A DNA stretch of 64,000 nt, taken from NCBI RefSeq assembly GCF_003382565.3, contig NZ_CP086253.1:558001-622000 (forward strand). The letters are read 5' to 3'. The translations under genes and the position numbers were made by a program. The stretch's first letter is position 1, and each line of letters starts with the position of its first letter. Of this stretch, positions 52,942 through 62,856 are shown one piece after another. Origin of the DNA: Pectobacterium aquaticum (GTDB lineage Bacteria > Pseudomonadota > Gammaproteobacteria > Enterobacterales > Enterobacteriaceae). The notes under the pieces were generated by a model. The model was not told the DNA's origin, ran no database searches, and was given only the letters and a program-made list of their open reading frames with translations.

Positions 52942-52968
52942 TAAAGATCTTATTTTCTTTGCCGTTAT
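52942..52968 (+). promoter_or_regulatory. Sigma-28 (FliA) type promoter for chemoreceptor gene
   Basis: TAAA at 52942-52945, exactly 15 bases, then GCCGTTAT at 52961-52968; consensus is TAAA-N15-GCCGATAA (6 of 8 in the -10). 38 bp before the start codon. Confidence 0.75.
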
Positions 52969-53005
52969 CACTACTACCTTCTATCTATAATCAATAAGAA
53001 TAGCG

Positions 53006-54583
53006 ATGAAATTCTCTCAACTCACAGTGCTTTCCAAATTGTTACTCGGATTTTCCGTCCTGATAGTTATGATGTTGCTATTAGGCGTAGTTTCACTCTT
53101 ACAGCTTAGTATTAACAATAGTCGTATTGATGAATTAAGCAGCAGTAGCCTCCCCGGCGTGCGATATAGTCTGGAAATGCGCGGTGTACTGTCTGAAACA
53201 CGTTTACAGCAAGTACAGTATATTGACTCAAAAACCCCCGAGGAACGCGAAGGTCACCGTAAAGAATTACTGCAAAATGCTGATGCCTTCATGACGGCGT
53301 TTAAGAATTACCAAACCGTTGCCAGCACTGAGGATAAAAAAGCACTGATCAAGGTGATTGGCGAAAACTTCTCTGCTTTCAACTCCGTCAACGCCACGCT
53401 GATTGACATCGTGAATCGGGGCGATTTGGAAGAAGCCAGTAAAATAAGTGGAGCAAGCTCTGGCAAGTATCGCGGCCAACTCATGAAAGATCTGGCGAAA
53501 CTCGTCGAGATGGAAATCGCGACAACCAAAGCGATCGTAGACAGCGCGGAAAGCACATACCGCACCTCACAATACTATGTTTGGGGGCTACTGGTGTTGG
53601 CGCTGCTGGCAACCATTGCTATCGCGACCATCATCTCACGTAATATTTCTCGTCAACTCGGCGGCGATCCACATTACGCACAAGAAATCATGACTGAGAT
53701 TGCCTCCGGTAATCTGACAGCGCAAATCCACCTGCGCCAAGGGGACAACAGCAGCCTGCTTGCCTCAATCCACTACATGAACCAGCAGTTGATGAGCATC
53801 GTGCATACCATCATGAGCGGCAGTGAATCCATCTCGCTGGCATCCAACGAGATCGCTCAGGGCAACAGCGACCTGTCACAGCGTACCGAAGAGCAAGCAG
53901 CCTCGCTGATTCAGGCCTCGGCCAATATGCAGCAGTTGACGCATACCGTGCGACAGAACGCAGATAACGCCAAAGAAGCCAGCCAGTTGGCGCAGCAAAC
54001 CTCAGAAACGGCTTCTCAGGGTGGGCTTATCGTAGACGACATGCTCAAACGGATGCATGAAATCTCCGACAGTTCACAGAAGATCGTCGATATTATCGCC
54101 GTAATTGAAGGTATTGCCTTCCAGACCAATATCCTTGCGCTGAACGCAGCGGTAGAAGCAGCCAGAGCGGGCAGTGAAGGGAAAGGTTTTGCCGTTGTGG
54201 CTGGCGAAGTACGGACGCTGGCACAGAAGAGCGCCAACGCCGCCAAAGAGATCAAAACACTAATCGAAGGCACCGTCGAGAAAATCACCGATGGCTCCGC
54301 ACGGGCAGACAAAGCCAGTCAGGCGATGTCGGAGATTGTGCAGTCGGTGAAAAAGGTGACGGATATCGTGGCAGAAATTTCGCAGGCTTCGAACGAACAG
54401 CACATTGGCATCAAAGAGATCAGCGTGGCGGTAGAACAGATGGATCGCGTCACGCAGCAGAACGCCGCGCTAGTTGAAGAATCTGCCATGGCCGCACAAT
54501 CCATGACCGAACAGGGTGCGCAGTTGCGCGATGCCGTTCGTTTCTTCAAAGTTAATCAAGATCACACGCTGAGAATTCATTAA
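53006..54583 (+). CDS. Methyl-accepting chemotaxis protein
   Basis: 525 residues. Membrane helix 1 at about 10-33, periplasmic four-helix-bundle sensor (about 34-190), membrane helix 2 at about 191-213, HAMP region starting near RNISRQLGGDPHYAQEI, and the cytoplasmic signalling hairpin with FQTNILALNAAVEAARA near 375-392. Methylation-type sites occur in SQRTEEQAASL. Ends FKVNQDHTLRIH, without an NWETF-type CheR/CheB tether. Ligand unknown. A sigma-28 promoter upstream links it to the flagellar regulon. Confidence 0.95.
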   Translation: MKFSQLTVLSKLLLGFSVLIVMMLLLGVVSLLQLSINNSRIDELSSSSLPGVRYSLEMRGVLSETRLQQVQYIDSKTPEEREGHRKELLQNADAFMTAFKNYQTVASTEDKKALIKVIGENFSAFNSVNATLIDIVNRGDLEEASKISGASSGKYRGQLMKDLAKLVEMEIATTKAIVDSAESTYRTSQYYVWGLLVLALLATIAIATIISRNISRQLGGDPHYAQEIMTEIASGNLTAQIHLRQGDNSSLLASIHYMNQQLMSIVHTIMSGSESISLASNEIAQGNSDLSQRTEEQAASLIQASANMQQLTHTVRQNADNAKEASQLAQQTSETASQGGLIVDDMLKRMHEISDSSQKIVDIIAVIEGIAFQTNILALNAAVEAARAGSEGKGFAVVAGEVRTLAQKSANAAKEIKTLIEGTVEKITDGSARADKASQAMSEIVQSVKKVTDIVAEISQASNEQHIGIKEISVAVEQMDRVTQQNAALVEESAMAAQSMTEQGAQLRDAVRFFKVNQDHTLRIH

Positions 54584-54590
54584 TGCTCAT

Positions 54591-54618
54591 CAGCCCCGCT
54601 GGCGACTCGGCGGGGCTG
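54591..54618 (+). terminator. Terminator-like hairpin after chemoreceptor gene
   Basis: Perfect 9-bp stem CAGCCCCGC/GCGGGGCTG with 10-base loop, 7 bp past the stop; followed by ACACCTATTT, a weak T tract. Confidence 0.65.
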
Positions 54619-54746
54619 ACACCTATTTCTGAGTACTATTTCTGAGCTCTATTGCTTCTGATAACGGCTGTTTCTGATAAAAGCCCTTCCAAGCCTCTCC
54701 CCTATAACGGCACAATACGCCGCACGTGCTGGTGTGATCATCATCC

Positions 54747-54860
54747 TTGGTGAACCTGAGCGGCCTGCTGCGGTTCTGGCAGGAGTTTCGGGCTAATAAA
54801 GCCGCCGAAGCACTGAAATCGATGGTGCGGACAAGGCCTGCCGAATCAGCCCCCCCGATG
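54747..54860 (+). pseudogene. Fragment of MgtB-like Mg2+ transporting P-type ATPase
   Basis: Reads LVNLSGLLRFWQEF then RANKAAEALKSMVRT, which matches the cytoplasmic segment just after the second membrane helix of MgtA/MgtB ATPases (SGLLRFWQE.R.N.AA.ALK.MVRT). Only about 33 residues remain; an in-frame stop lies just upstream and the similarity ends abruptly. A relic of a deleted gene. Confidence 0.65.
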
Positions 54861-55132
54861 AAACCTTTTCGCCATACATTCAGGATTGCTGTCTTTCTTA
54901 CCCTGATTTCACTGATTAACATCACAATACTGTTCACCGTAATCTAAACTGTAAAAATACCGATACAGCAGCAAAAAAATACCACCTTAGATGTAGTATA
55001 AGTTAACGATCTTGTTGTAAAAAAAGAGAAAAAAAAGATATAAACAATTAAATAATAAGCAATATATTATTATTGACAGGGTGGTAAACAAAATAGACAT
55101 GGTTTTTTTTAAGTGAAGCATGGCGTCAGCGC

Positions 55133-55159
55133 TAAACCATTCTCTTATTAGGCCGAAAC
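55133..55159 (+). promoter_or_regulatory. Sigma-28 (FliA) type promoter for NIT chemoreceptor gene
   Basis: TAAA (55133-55136), 15 bases, GCCGAAAC (55152-55159); 6 of 8 match to GCCGATAA. 75 bp before the start codon. Confidence 0.75.
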
Positions 55160-55234
55160 TAGAATAAACCCTTGTCTATTTTTGCAAACTGCACATGTCA
55201 GGAACGAACTACTTGCAGACTATGGAGCACACCT

Positions 55235-57184
55235 ATGAAATCACTTCATCACATCTCGATCCGTAGTAAGTTCATTCTTGCCCTTCTCCCGCCCATCCTC
55301 GCCCTCCTCTGGTTCAGTTTTTCCGGCGTAATGGAACGCCGCAACATAGAAAATGAAATGATCCGTATGGAGAAACTCATCACACTGGCGCGCGATGCAG
55401 GCGAGTACGTTCACCAATTACAGCGTGAGCGCGGCTTGAGCGCAGGCTATTTTGGCAGTAAGGGGAAAAATTTTGGCCCAGAGCTTACCACGCAGCGGCA
55501 AGCCACCGATCGGGCACAGCAGGTGCTTGAGCAAACCGCCGCAAACCTGAGCCGCGCGGAGCTTGGGGATGCCGTCAGCGAAGAACTCGATCGCGTCACC
55601 CAAAAAATACATCAGCTTGGGGAACATCGCCGCAGTGTCGATAGCATATCGATACCCGTCGCCCAAGCCATTGGCTACTATTCCGACGCGGTCAGCAATC
55701 TTCTAAGTATCGTTGGGGATATGACCCATATGGTTAGCGACGGCAGTATTGCCCAGCGGTTGGCAGCCTATTACAACCTGCTGAACGTCAAAGAGCAGGC
55801 CGGGCTTGAACGCGCGGTGCTTTCCAACACGTTCTCTGCCAATAGCTTTGCTCCCAGCATGTTTGAACGTCTGAACCAAATGGTTGGCAAAGGAGAGGCC
55901 TACACCACGGCCTATAACATGTTCGCCAATCCCGAGTTGCGCAGGGCTTTTGAACAGGCTCTCAACAATCCTTCTGCACAAAGCGCACTTCAGATGCGCA
56001 ACAAGGCCATCACCTCTCCTGGCGGTAATTTTGATATCGATGCTACTCAGTGGTTTAACCAACAAACGGCAAAAATCGATGAGTTGAAAAAGGTTGAACA
56101 GCTTGCCACCAACGACCTGACGACACAGGTGAATACCTTAGCCGCCAAGGCCCGCCAGTCGTGGATTAGCTATCTGGTCGGTGTGCTGGTTTCTCTACTC
56201 ATGGCGCTCGGCCTTGCTTTCATGATCATACGCAGTATCAACGAGCAGCTTCAACAAACGCTGACGACCATTCGCGAGATGGGTGGGGATCTTACTCGTC
56301 GCCTGCGCGTGCCGGGAACCGATGAACTGTCACAACTGAATCAGGCGTATAACGCCTCACTGGAAAACATCGCCAATATGGTGGTGAGTATTAAACGCAG
56401 CTCACAGACGATCGGACAAGCCAGCAGCGAGATCGCCAATGGCAATCAGGATCTGGCGCAGCGTACCGAAGAGCAATCCGCTTCGCTGGTACAAACCGCC
56501 AGCAGCATGGAAGAGATTACCGCCACGGTAAAACAAACCGCCGACTTTGCCGGACAAGCACGCCAGTTGACGACAGAGGTGGACGATCAGGCCCACCGCG
56601 TCGGAACCATTACCGAATCCGCCAGCGGCGCGATGGAAAAAATTCAGGATGCTAGCCAACGCGTGAATGCAGTGGTTTCCGCCATTGATGCCATTGCCTT
56701 TCAGACCAACCTACTGGCGCTGAATGCGGCAGTTGAAGCCGCACGAGCGGGGCAACATGGCCGCGGGTTCTCTGTCGTCGCCGCAGAGGTTCGTCAGCTA
56801 TCGCAGCGCAGTGCAGACGAAGCGGGCAAAATCCGCGCGCTCATCGCCGACAGTATTGCCAGCGTCAGTGAAGGGACGAAGCTGGTGAACCAATCGAATC
56901 GAGGGATTAACGATATTGTCACTGGCACCCGTAAAGTGCGCGATTTGGTAAATGAAATCGCGGTCGCCACCGATGAGCAATCGCTGGGCATTGCGCAAAT
57001 TAACGAAGCACTCAGCCAGTTAGAGATGGTCACGCAGCAGAATGCGACGCTGGTTTCTCAGGCTTCCGTTGCCAGCCAGTTACTGGATGAACAGGCGATT
57101 GAAATGGAATCGCTGGTCAGCCGCTTCAAGGTTGAGGACAGCGCACCGCAGCAGACTTTGCGACAAGCGCTGTTAGCGAGGTAG
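55235..57184 (+). CDS. Methyl-accepting chemotaxis protein with NIT sensor domain
   Basis: 649 residues. Membrane helix 1 at about 12-32; large periplasmic NIT domain (about 50-300) with the signature LQRERGLSAGYFGSKG, a domain associated with nitrate/nitrite sensing; membrane helix 2 at about 312-335; HAMP about 336-390 (GGDLTRRLRVPGTDELSQL); signalling domain with AFQTNLLALNAAVEAARAG near 490. Start at ATG 55235 (MKSLHHISIRS) with GGAG; an upstream frame to 55172 lacks support. Nitrate sensing is a family inference. Confidence 0.94.
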   Translation: MKSLHHISIRSKFILALLPPILALLWFSFSGVMERRNIENEMIRMEKLITLARDAGEYVHQLQRERGLSAGYFGSKGKNFGPELTTQRQATDRAQQVLEQTAANLSRAELGDAVSEELDRVTQKIHQLGEHRRSVDSISIPVAQAIGYYSDAVSNLLSIVGDMTHMVSDGSIAQRLAAYYNLLNVKEQAGLERAVLSNTFSANSFAPSMFERLNQMVGKGEAYTTAYNMFANPELRRAFEQALNNPSAQSALQMRNKAITSPGGNFDIDATQWFNQQTAKIDELKKVEQLATNDLTTQVNTLAAKARQSWISYLVGVLVSLLMALGLAFMIIRSINEQLQQTLTTIREMGGDLTRRLRVPGTDELSQLNQAYNASLENIANMVVSIKRSSQTIGQASSEIANGNQDLAQRTEEQSASLVQTASSMEEITATVKQTADFAGQARQLTTEVDDQAHRVGTITESASGAMEKIQDASQRVNAVVSAIDAIAFQTNLLALNAAVEAARAGQHGRGFSVVAAEVRQLSQRSADEAGKIRALIADSIASVSEGTKLVNQSNRGINDIVTGTRKVRDLVNEIAVATDEQSLGIAQINEALSQLEMVTQQNATLVSQASVASQLLDEQAIEMESLVSRFKVEDSAPQQTLRQALLAR

Positions 57185-57390
57185 AGCATAGACCGACAGT
57201 AGATACTTTCAGTTCTCTTAGCCGGGCGGTACAGCTCGGCTCCACCTCATTATTTAGACGATACATCCCGTATATCCCCGGGGCAAGGTCATGAACGTTT
57301 TTTGCCCAATTCGACGTCAACATTGACCTGACGAGTCGACTGTGATCTTATGCTCCTCTTTTGAGGAGTAGCCATGAAAGATGCTATTCG
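57185..57390. other. Spacer after NIT chemoreceptor
   Basis: About 200 bp without a gene; contains a short hairpin CTCCTC-TTTT-GAGGAG near 57353-57368 just before the transposase remnant. Confidence 0.4.
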
Positions 57391-57629
57391 AGCCACTGGG
57401 GCATCGAGTCCATGCATTGGATTTTAGATGTCAGTATGCGAGAGGATGCTTGCCAGATTTACCGAGAAAACGCTGCTACCTGGCAGGGTTAAGGCGCATG
57501 GCGCTTAACATGCTCAGAGCCGAACCAACCAAGGTTAGCGTGCCGATGAAACAGAAACGCTGCATGATGAAACCTGTTTTCTTGGTGCAAGTTCTTATGG
57601 CTGGATTAACGTCAGTGGTTAAATGTTAA
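57391..57629 (+). pseudogene. 3' remnant of ISAs1-type transposase gene
   Basis: Frame 1 reads SHWGIESMHWILDVSMREDA then frame shifts near 57480 to LRRMALNMLRAEPTKVSV...KQKRCMMKPVFLVQVLMAG up to TAA 57629. The order ESMHW-LDV-REDA and LRR-AL--L is the C-terminal end of ISAs1-family transposases. No 5' part and no intact ends seen. Flanks the left side of the Wadjet locus. Confidence 0.75.
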
Positions 57630-57676
57630 CCACAAATGCGGACGCCCTGATAGTGGACAAAGACTTGCCCCCCCAC

Positions 57677-58816
57677 TTAAAGCCACGCTTTGAGCGATTC
57701 TTCAACGACCCTTGCAGGCAAAAACTCCTGTTCCAGACGACCACACGGCGAACTGGTTAAATAGCGATAAAAATCGGCTTCTTCGTTAATCAAGCCATCA
57801 GGTATTGCTTCCTGTGCTTTTATTGGTTCAGGAACAGCACTATGAATAGCATACCTATCAAACAGTTCGCGGTTCATGAGTATGGCATCAATAGTTGGCC
57901 GACAACACCTAGCCCTCGCTAGCATTAGTAGCCCCCAGCTATCCATATCCCCCCAATAGGCAACGTGTTTTTCGTCCAAAACAGAGCTGGATAACCATTG
58001 CACATCAAGTCCGCACCCAAGGATAGCGATAGTGTCAGATAGCACGGGGAGTTGATGAAGACATTGCTCATTCTCAATGACCAGCACACGTGACGCAGTC
58101 AATATCGTTTCCGCCAGTTCAGCCGTCGTCACCCGGCATTTTTTAAAAGGAAGCAAGCCGGGCGATAGCGGCACGACCAGAACCCAATGGCTAGACTCAT
58201 CGAAAGCACCAAGAAAAGTCGTTAATCCTTGCTCGCTGGCCTCTCCTGAAAAACGCACGTCCAGCAGTCGGGTTAATAACGAAATATTATTCTCGATAAA
58301 TTTGGTATCCACACCTTGCCCGGAAAGTAGCCTTAACGGCAGCCCTTTTGCACAGCCAGGTGTTAATTGGCAGGCAAGCCTGGCTGCGCTGATAATGTCC
58401 TGTGGATCTTTGTGCCGCCAGAGAGAACGATGACCGACCAACAGCGGATGAAAAATGGGATCGACATGCTCAATAATGCCCTCCAGCAAGCGGAATTCCC
58501 GACTCACTACCGGATCCGACGCGGCCTTGATCCACTCAGAAGGGCTATTCAAGATCCAGCGTAACGGCATTGATACTGGCGTGTCGCTCGCCCGATAGCT
58601 GACATCTTCCCAATCCACATGCCCAACCTCGACTTGCCGCCATAACTGCACGTGCTGCAAAATGCACTGGGTTTGCTCTGCGAATAGCCTAGCGGAAGGT
58701 TTTCCAATGGGCAGACAGAGCGGCCAGTTACTGGGTGGCAGTAAGCGTTCAGTCCGGAGTTTTGCATTGTCCCACTGTCGGGAAAGCTTTTTACGCAGCT
58801 CATCAGGAGAATACAT
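57677..58816 (-). CDS. jetD: Wadjet system protein JetD (TOPRIM nuclease subunit)
   Basis: 379 residues. C-terminal TOPRIM-like domain: Glu in VLVIENEQCL near 245 and Asp pair in VAYWGDMDSWG near 288, as in DUF2220/JetD; N-terminal DUF3322-like part (about 1-190, SVPEPI and LPVLSD regions lie in the C half). In intact Wadjet systems JetD cuts plasmid DNA after loop extrusion by JetABC. ATG 58816 follows the jetC stop by one base; a TTG at 58852 would overlap jetC. The gene itself looks complete. Confidence 0.88.
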   Translation of the reverse strand: MYSPDELRKKLSRQWDNAKLRTERLLPPSNWPLCLPIGKPSARLFAEQTQCILQHVQLWRQVEVGHVDWEDVSYRASDTPVSMPLRWILNSPSEWIKAASDPVVSREFRLLEGIIEHVDPIFHPLLVGHRSLWRHKDPQDIISAARLACQLTPGCAKGLPLRLLSGQGVDTKFIENNISLLTRLLDVRFSGEASEQGLTTFLGAFDESSHWVLVVPLSPGLLPFKKCRVTTAELAETILTASRVLVIENEQCLHQLPVLSDTIAILGCGLDVQWLSSSVLDEKHVAYWGDMDSWGLLMLARARCCRPTIDAILMNRELFDRYAIHSAVPEPIKAQEAIPDGLINEEADFYRYLTSSPCGRLEQEFLPARVVEESLKAWL

Positions 58817-58817
58817 C

Positions 58818-61800
58818 CTACACGTTCTCCCTTCGCTGGTAGTGTTGTTCAAGCTCTTCCCAACTTAGCGAGGCCATATTCGAATCTTGACCCCGCCGAT
58901 GGACGACAATCGCCGAACGGGTGTGGTCACGCAACAGACGCATTTCTTTATTAGGTGTGATAAATACCGCATGCAGGCCAAATTCCTTAAGCGCAGCAAT
59001 GATCCTGCCTGCCACAGCATGGGAACTACGGGAGAAGGCTTCATCAAGGATAATGGTGCCGAAAAGCGGATAACGACTCCCCGTAGGGCAAAGCGCGTAG
59101 CTAAGTGAAGCGGTCAACACGTAAGAAGCAATAATCTCTTTTTCTCCGCCGCTACCGCCCTGTGAGCCAGTACGTGACTCAATCACGCTTCTGCTCTGAC
59201 GATCCATCACCGATACAGCGAATTCTAGACGAAAACGCGGATCCAGCAACGCTTTCGCCCCGAGTGTACGATGTCGTTCACAGGCATCCCGTAGTTGCGC
59301 CACCAACACCTGTAAGGCCTTATAATGACTCTCGCCGTTATCATCAACAAACCGGGCGGTATTCAGTTGACGCTGTACTTTCTCAAGCGTGCGCAGGCTT
59401 TCATGGACAACTTTTTTCGTATCCAGACGCAGGTAGCGGCCCGGTTGAAAGTCCACCCTGAACATGGTTTCATTGAGTTCGTTGAGGCGTTCTTCAATCA
59501 CCAGCACCTCATGATCGATGTGGCTGAGCAGTTGCGTTACGCCGTCGTCAGATGAACGATTCAGATAGTCAAGGAAACGGCTGAGCTTTTCTGGTAGTGC
59601 TTCTTCGGTCAGTTCCTGCAAACGCTGTAAATAAACAGGAACATCGTCCAAATCAGCCCCTGCCTCAGCGAGTGCCCCTGTATCCACACGTTTGGCTTCA
59701 GACATACGTTTGGTCAACTCAATGTTCAATCGGTGCAGTTCACGTTTAACACTCTCAATTTCTTGCTGAATTGCCCGCTCATGTTGACGTTCCAGATCTT
59801 GAATGTTAGGCAGTTGATCCAGAGTCACCGCAGGAAAATGTGACGCGCACAACTCTCGCTCTTCATCCTGCATACCTTGTTGCGCAGTTTGGTGGGCCTT
59901 GCGTTCTGCGGCACGGGCTGAGATGAGTTCCGTATCCAGCCCGTTAGTTACTTTATTGGCGGCTCTGAGCTGCTTATCAATTTCAGATTCAACCGTTTGA
60001 GCCTCATCAAGTTTTGCTTTTGCCACGCTGGCGTCGGAATCCGGATGGTTCAGATTCTCCAGCCGCTCCTTGAGCGCTTCCAGTTGGCTCTTTGCGGCGT
60101 GAACATCGATGTTATCGAAATCAATCTGTTGTATTTTCTGGAATGAAATTGCCTGAGTTTGCAAAAGTCCGACCTCGCCTTTTGCAAACTCAAATGCCTC
60201 GCTTGCGGTTTTAACCTGCTCCTGGAGCGCGGCAATTTCTTTGGCAAGGAAGTTCAGACGATCGCGGTTATCGAATCCCGTTAACCAGTCTTCATCAAGA
60301 CGTTTCTGATCCTGCTTGTCATAAAAACGCTGTTTACCGGACATTAACCCCTGAACCGTCATAGCATGAGGCGTGTCACGTAACTGTTCAGGGCTATCAA
60401 TACAATGCCTGTCGCTTTCTGCCAGCAATGCTTTAACAGCCTCTCGCCACGGATGCTCTTTCCACAACAGCTTGCGGGTAAAGCCATCATCGAAAAACCG
60501 GGCGGGAGAGTGAGGTAATTTGACCTCCAGTAGCCGCACATGCAGACGATTGTTGCGCTGATTGACCCAGCGCAGCGCTTCCTGTGCCGATTCTGGCGAA
60601 ACAAGAATACGCAATCTGTTACTCCCAACCGCGCGCTCAATCGCACCGCGCCATTGCGCCTCTTCCGGTTTAACCTAGATCAGTTCAGCGATATAAGGCA
60701 GTTCAGACTCATCAACGTTCAACGCTTTTGCCAGATCGCTGCGAAACGTCTGATAATTTGCAGGGAGGTTAGAGCCCGGACGACGCGCGATCTCAGCGCG
60801 TTCAGTTTCTCGTTCGCGAAGTTCTACGGTAATGTTATGGCTGAGCGCGCTTTTTTTATACAGTTCTTCTTCTTTCAGCTTTATATCACCGGCAAGCTGC
60901 TCAAGCCGTCGTTCGACTTCATGCTGATTCGCCTCCAGTTGAAGCTGACTCAGGTCAGACGGCAAGCCAAGATTGCGGGTCAACTGTTGATACTGGTGCG
61001 CCTGAGTCTCTAGACTGCCAAGCCTTTTTTGCCAGTCCTTGATGCGATCATTAAGATCATCAATGTTTGCGCCACCAGCCTGGTAATAACGCTGCATACA
61101 ATCAGCAACCACCTTTTTTTGCAGCTCAAGCTGTGACTGTAACCGTGCTTCGCTGGCTTCTGCCTCGCCAAGTTCGGCGTCAAGACGATTAATCTTTTCC
61201 CGCCAGAGCTGACTTGCCTGTTGTGCAAACCAGATGGGTAACAACGATTCCAGTACCTTCCTGTCAGCAAGTTGTCGCTCCTGCTTCTGGTACTTATCCC
61301 AACTCAGGGCAACAGGTTGCAAGGACTGCTGCTGTTTGCGCGCCGTTTCCAGCTCCTGATGAATTTCAGTCAGACCATCAAAACTATTGGCCACTTCCGT
61401 TGCGCGATCGAAGGCAGAATGATCGTCCAATACCAGCTCACGGAAAATTTCATCAATACTGTTGAGTTGTTTTAACCCTGCCGCCCGATTTAACAGCGTA
61501 AATGCGTTCTCCCCCACTTCAAAGAAATCCCGCAGGCGCGCCAGATACTGTTTTTTATTTGGGTATATCCAAATTCCGGTCGCCTCTTTTTCCATTTGCC
61601 TCAGCAATCGTGTACCGCCGTCATGGTAAACGTTCAGCCAGTGCTCAAGCGTCTGCCCAGGATTATCGCTGAACAGCCAAAGCCTTTTCATATCCGTCAC
61701 GCTGGAACTGGTGGAATCAAACCACAGCAACGCCCCCAGGCGCACCTGTTGCCCTTCACGTTCCAGCGTAGCGGCAACGCCGGTCACGGTTTTACCCGGT

Positions 61801-62105
61801 CTGGCAATATGCGATTGCCCCTCACCGCCATCACCGGGACCGGATACACCGCGCACGTAGGAGATAAGATCCCTGTCGCTTTCATGCCCACCGGTTGAAG
61901 CTAGATTGTAACGAGGATTGGCACAAAGCAGAGTCATTAAAGCATCGACCAGCGTGGTTTTTCCGCTCCCAGTTGGGCCAATAACGGCAGTTCCTTCCTG
62001 GTGGATTGTGGCTTGATGCAATCCATGAAAACCGCCCCAGTTGAACAACTCGATGTGGGTAAGAATGAAAGATTCCTTCCCCGCCAGACGAGACACCTGA
62101 TTCAT
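58818..62105 (-). pseudogene. jetC: Wadjet SMC-like ATPase jetC interrupted by an in-frame amber codon
   Basis: The minus-strand frame from ATG 62105 to 58818 is uninterrupted except for a single TAG at 60675-60677 (codon 477). Before it: Walker A GPTGSGKTTLVDAL near 43 and start of the coiled coil, ending SELPYIAELI. After it, in the same frame: VKPEEAQWRGAIERAVGS, a long coiled coil, then the ABC signature GGSGGEKEI and Walker B FGTIILDEAF near 1015. Context suggests that a GAG glutamate codon became TAG. Total 1095 sense codons, normal for JetC/MksB-type proteins. As written, head halves are separated and the motor should be dead unless the amber is suppressed. The downstream half could restart at TTG 60614. 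Confidence 0.9.
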
Positions 62106-62851
62106 ACATCCTCCTCACTGCTATCCTTTTCTGACGCGTTATCCGGGGAGGTTTGCTGGGCAATCTGTTCCCGCAGCCATGCCAGTAATGCCTGAAGATT
62201 AATCGGATCGGCAAGATGGGCAATGATCGGACGAATCACGATGCGCTCATGCGCATCCGGCGATGTGACCAGCCCATGCCCTTTTAATTGATCCAGCAAG
62301 GTAAGCAGTCGGGTGCGTTCTTTTGATTCACTCCCCGGATCGCCAAGGTAAATTTGGAGCTGGGGGAGGAGCTCGTCGATAGCTATCTGCGCCTGGCCTG
62401 CACCGGTTCCACTTTCTTGCTCCCAGGCAACAAAATGCTGGCGCAGTATGGCAACTAATAATGATTGTTCCAGGTTAAGCCGTTGCCGCCTCACCAGAGG
62501 GTGTGACCATTCATCCTGCTCTGGCGTTTCATCAGGCCTGACTTTGACATACAGCAGACCACGGATCTCATCAATGCCGATATCCAGATCGAGAGGTTCC
62601 AGAATGCGGGTAACCTCTTCCGGATGAGTAAGTAAGACTCGGTACAGATTGGGTTTACCGGCCTCTTCCAACAAACCGTATTTGAGCAATTCCTGAGTCG
62701 CTTCGCGTATTTTTTTCAGTGTTCGCATTTCGCTACTGGTTGCCGTTTCCTCAACCGACGAATCAGCAACCTCTTCGTCCAATGGTTCCGGTTCGCCGCC
62801 TGCATTTGCGGTAACGCTCCGGTTAATCAGTTTGTCAAAAAAGCCCGCCAT
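62102..62851 (-). CDS. jetB: Wadjet system protein JetB (DUF4194, MukE-like)
   Basis: 249 residues with winged-helix-like composition; RTLKKIREATQELLKYGLLEE and LRQHFVAWEQE are typical of DUF4194/MksE proteins that join the SMC and kleisin. Acidic C-terminal tail (EKDSSEEDV). ATG 62851 (MAGFFDKLINR) has GGGAG upstream; a TTG at 62866 is in frame but overlaps jetA. Stop overlaps the jetC ATG (ATGA). Appears intact. Confidence 0.88.
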   Translation of the reverse strand: MAGFFDKLINRSVTANAGGEPEPLDEEVADSSVEETATSSEMRTLKKIREATQELLKYGLLEEAGKPNLYRVLLTHPEEVTRILEPLDLDIGIDEIRGLLYVKVRPDETPEQDEWSHPLVRRQRLNLEQSLLVAILRQHFVAWEQESGTGAGQAQIAIDELLPQLQIYLGDPGSESKERTRLLTLLDQLKGHGLVTSPDAHERIVIRPIIAHLADPINLQALLAWLREQIAQQTSPDNASEKDSSEEDV

Positions 62852-62856
62852 ACCTA

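Larger units (their letters stand above)
52616..53005. promoter_or_regulatory. rhaM 3' hairpin and chemoreceptor promoter region
   Basis: 390 bp, AT-rich on the right. Left: long perfect hairpin 52631-52679. Middle: inverted repeat with TTG-repeat loop (52857-52906). Right: sigma-28 type promoter 52942-52968. No gene seen. Confidence 0.6.
54619..55234. other. Intergenic region between chemoreceptor genes
   Basis: Holds the MgtB-like fragment (54747-54860) and the sigma-28 promoter of the second receptor. The stretch 54950-55100 is very AT-rich with poly-A/T tracts. A short hydrophobic reading frame at 54858-54947 follows the fragment but has no ribosome site. Confidence 0.5.

Noticed and set aside
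54858..54947. Small hydrophobic peptide ORF (MKPFRHTFRIAVFLTLISL...)
   Set aside because: Has one membrane-like helix but no ribosome site, and simply continues the frame of the MgtB fragment.
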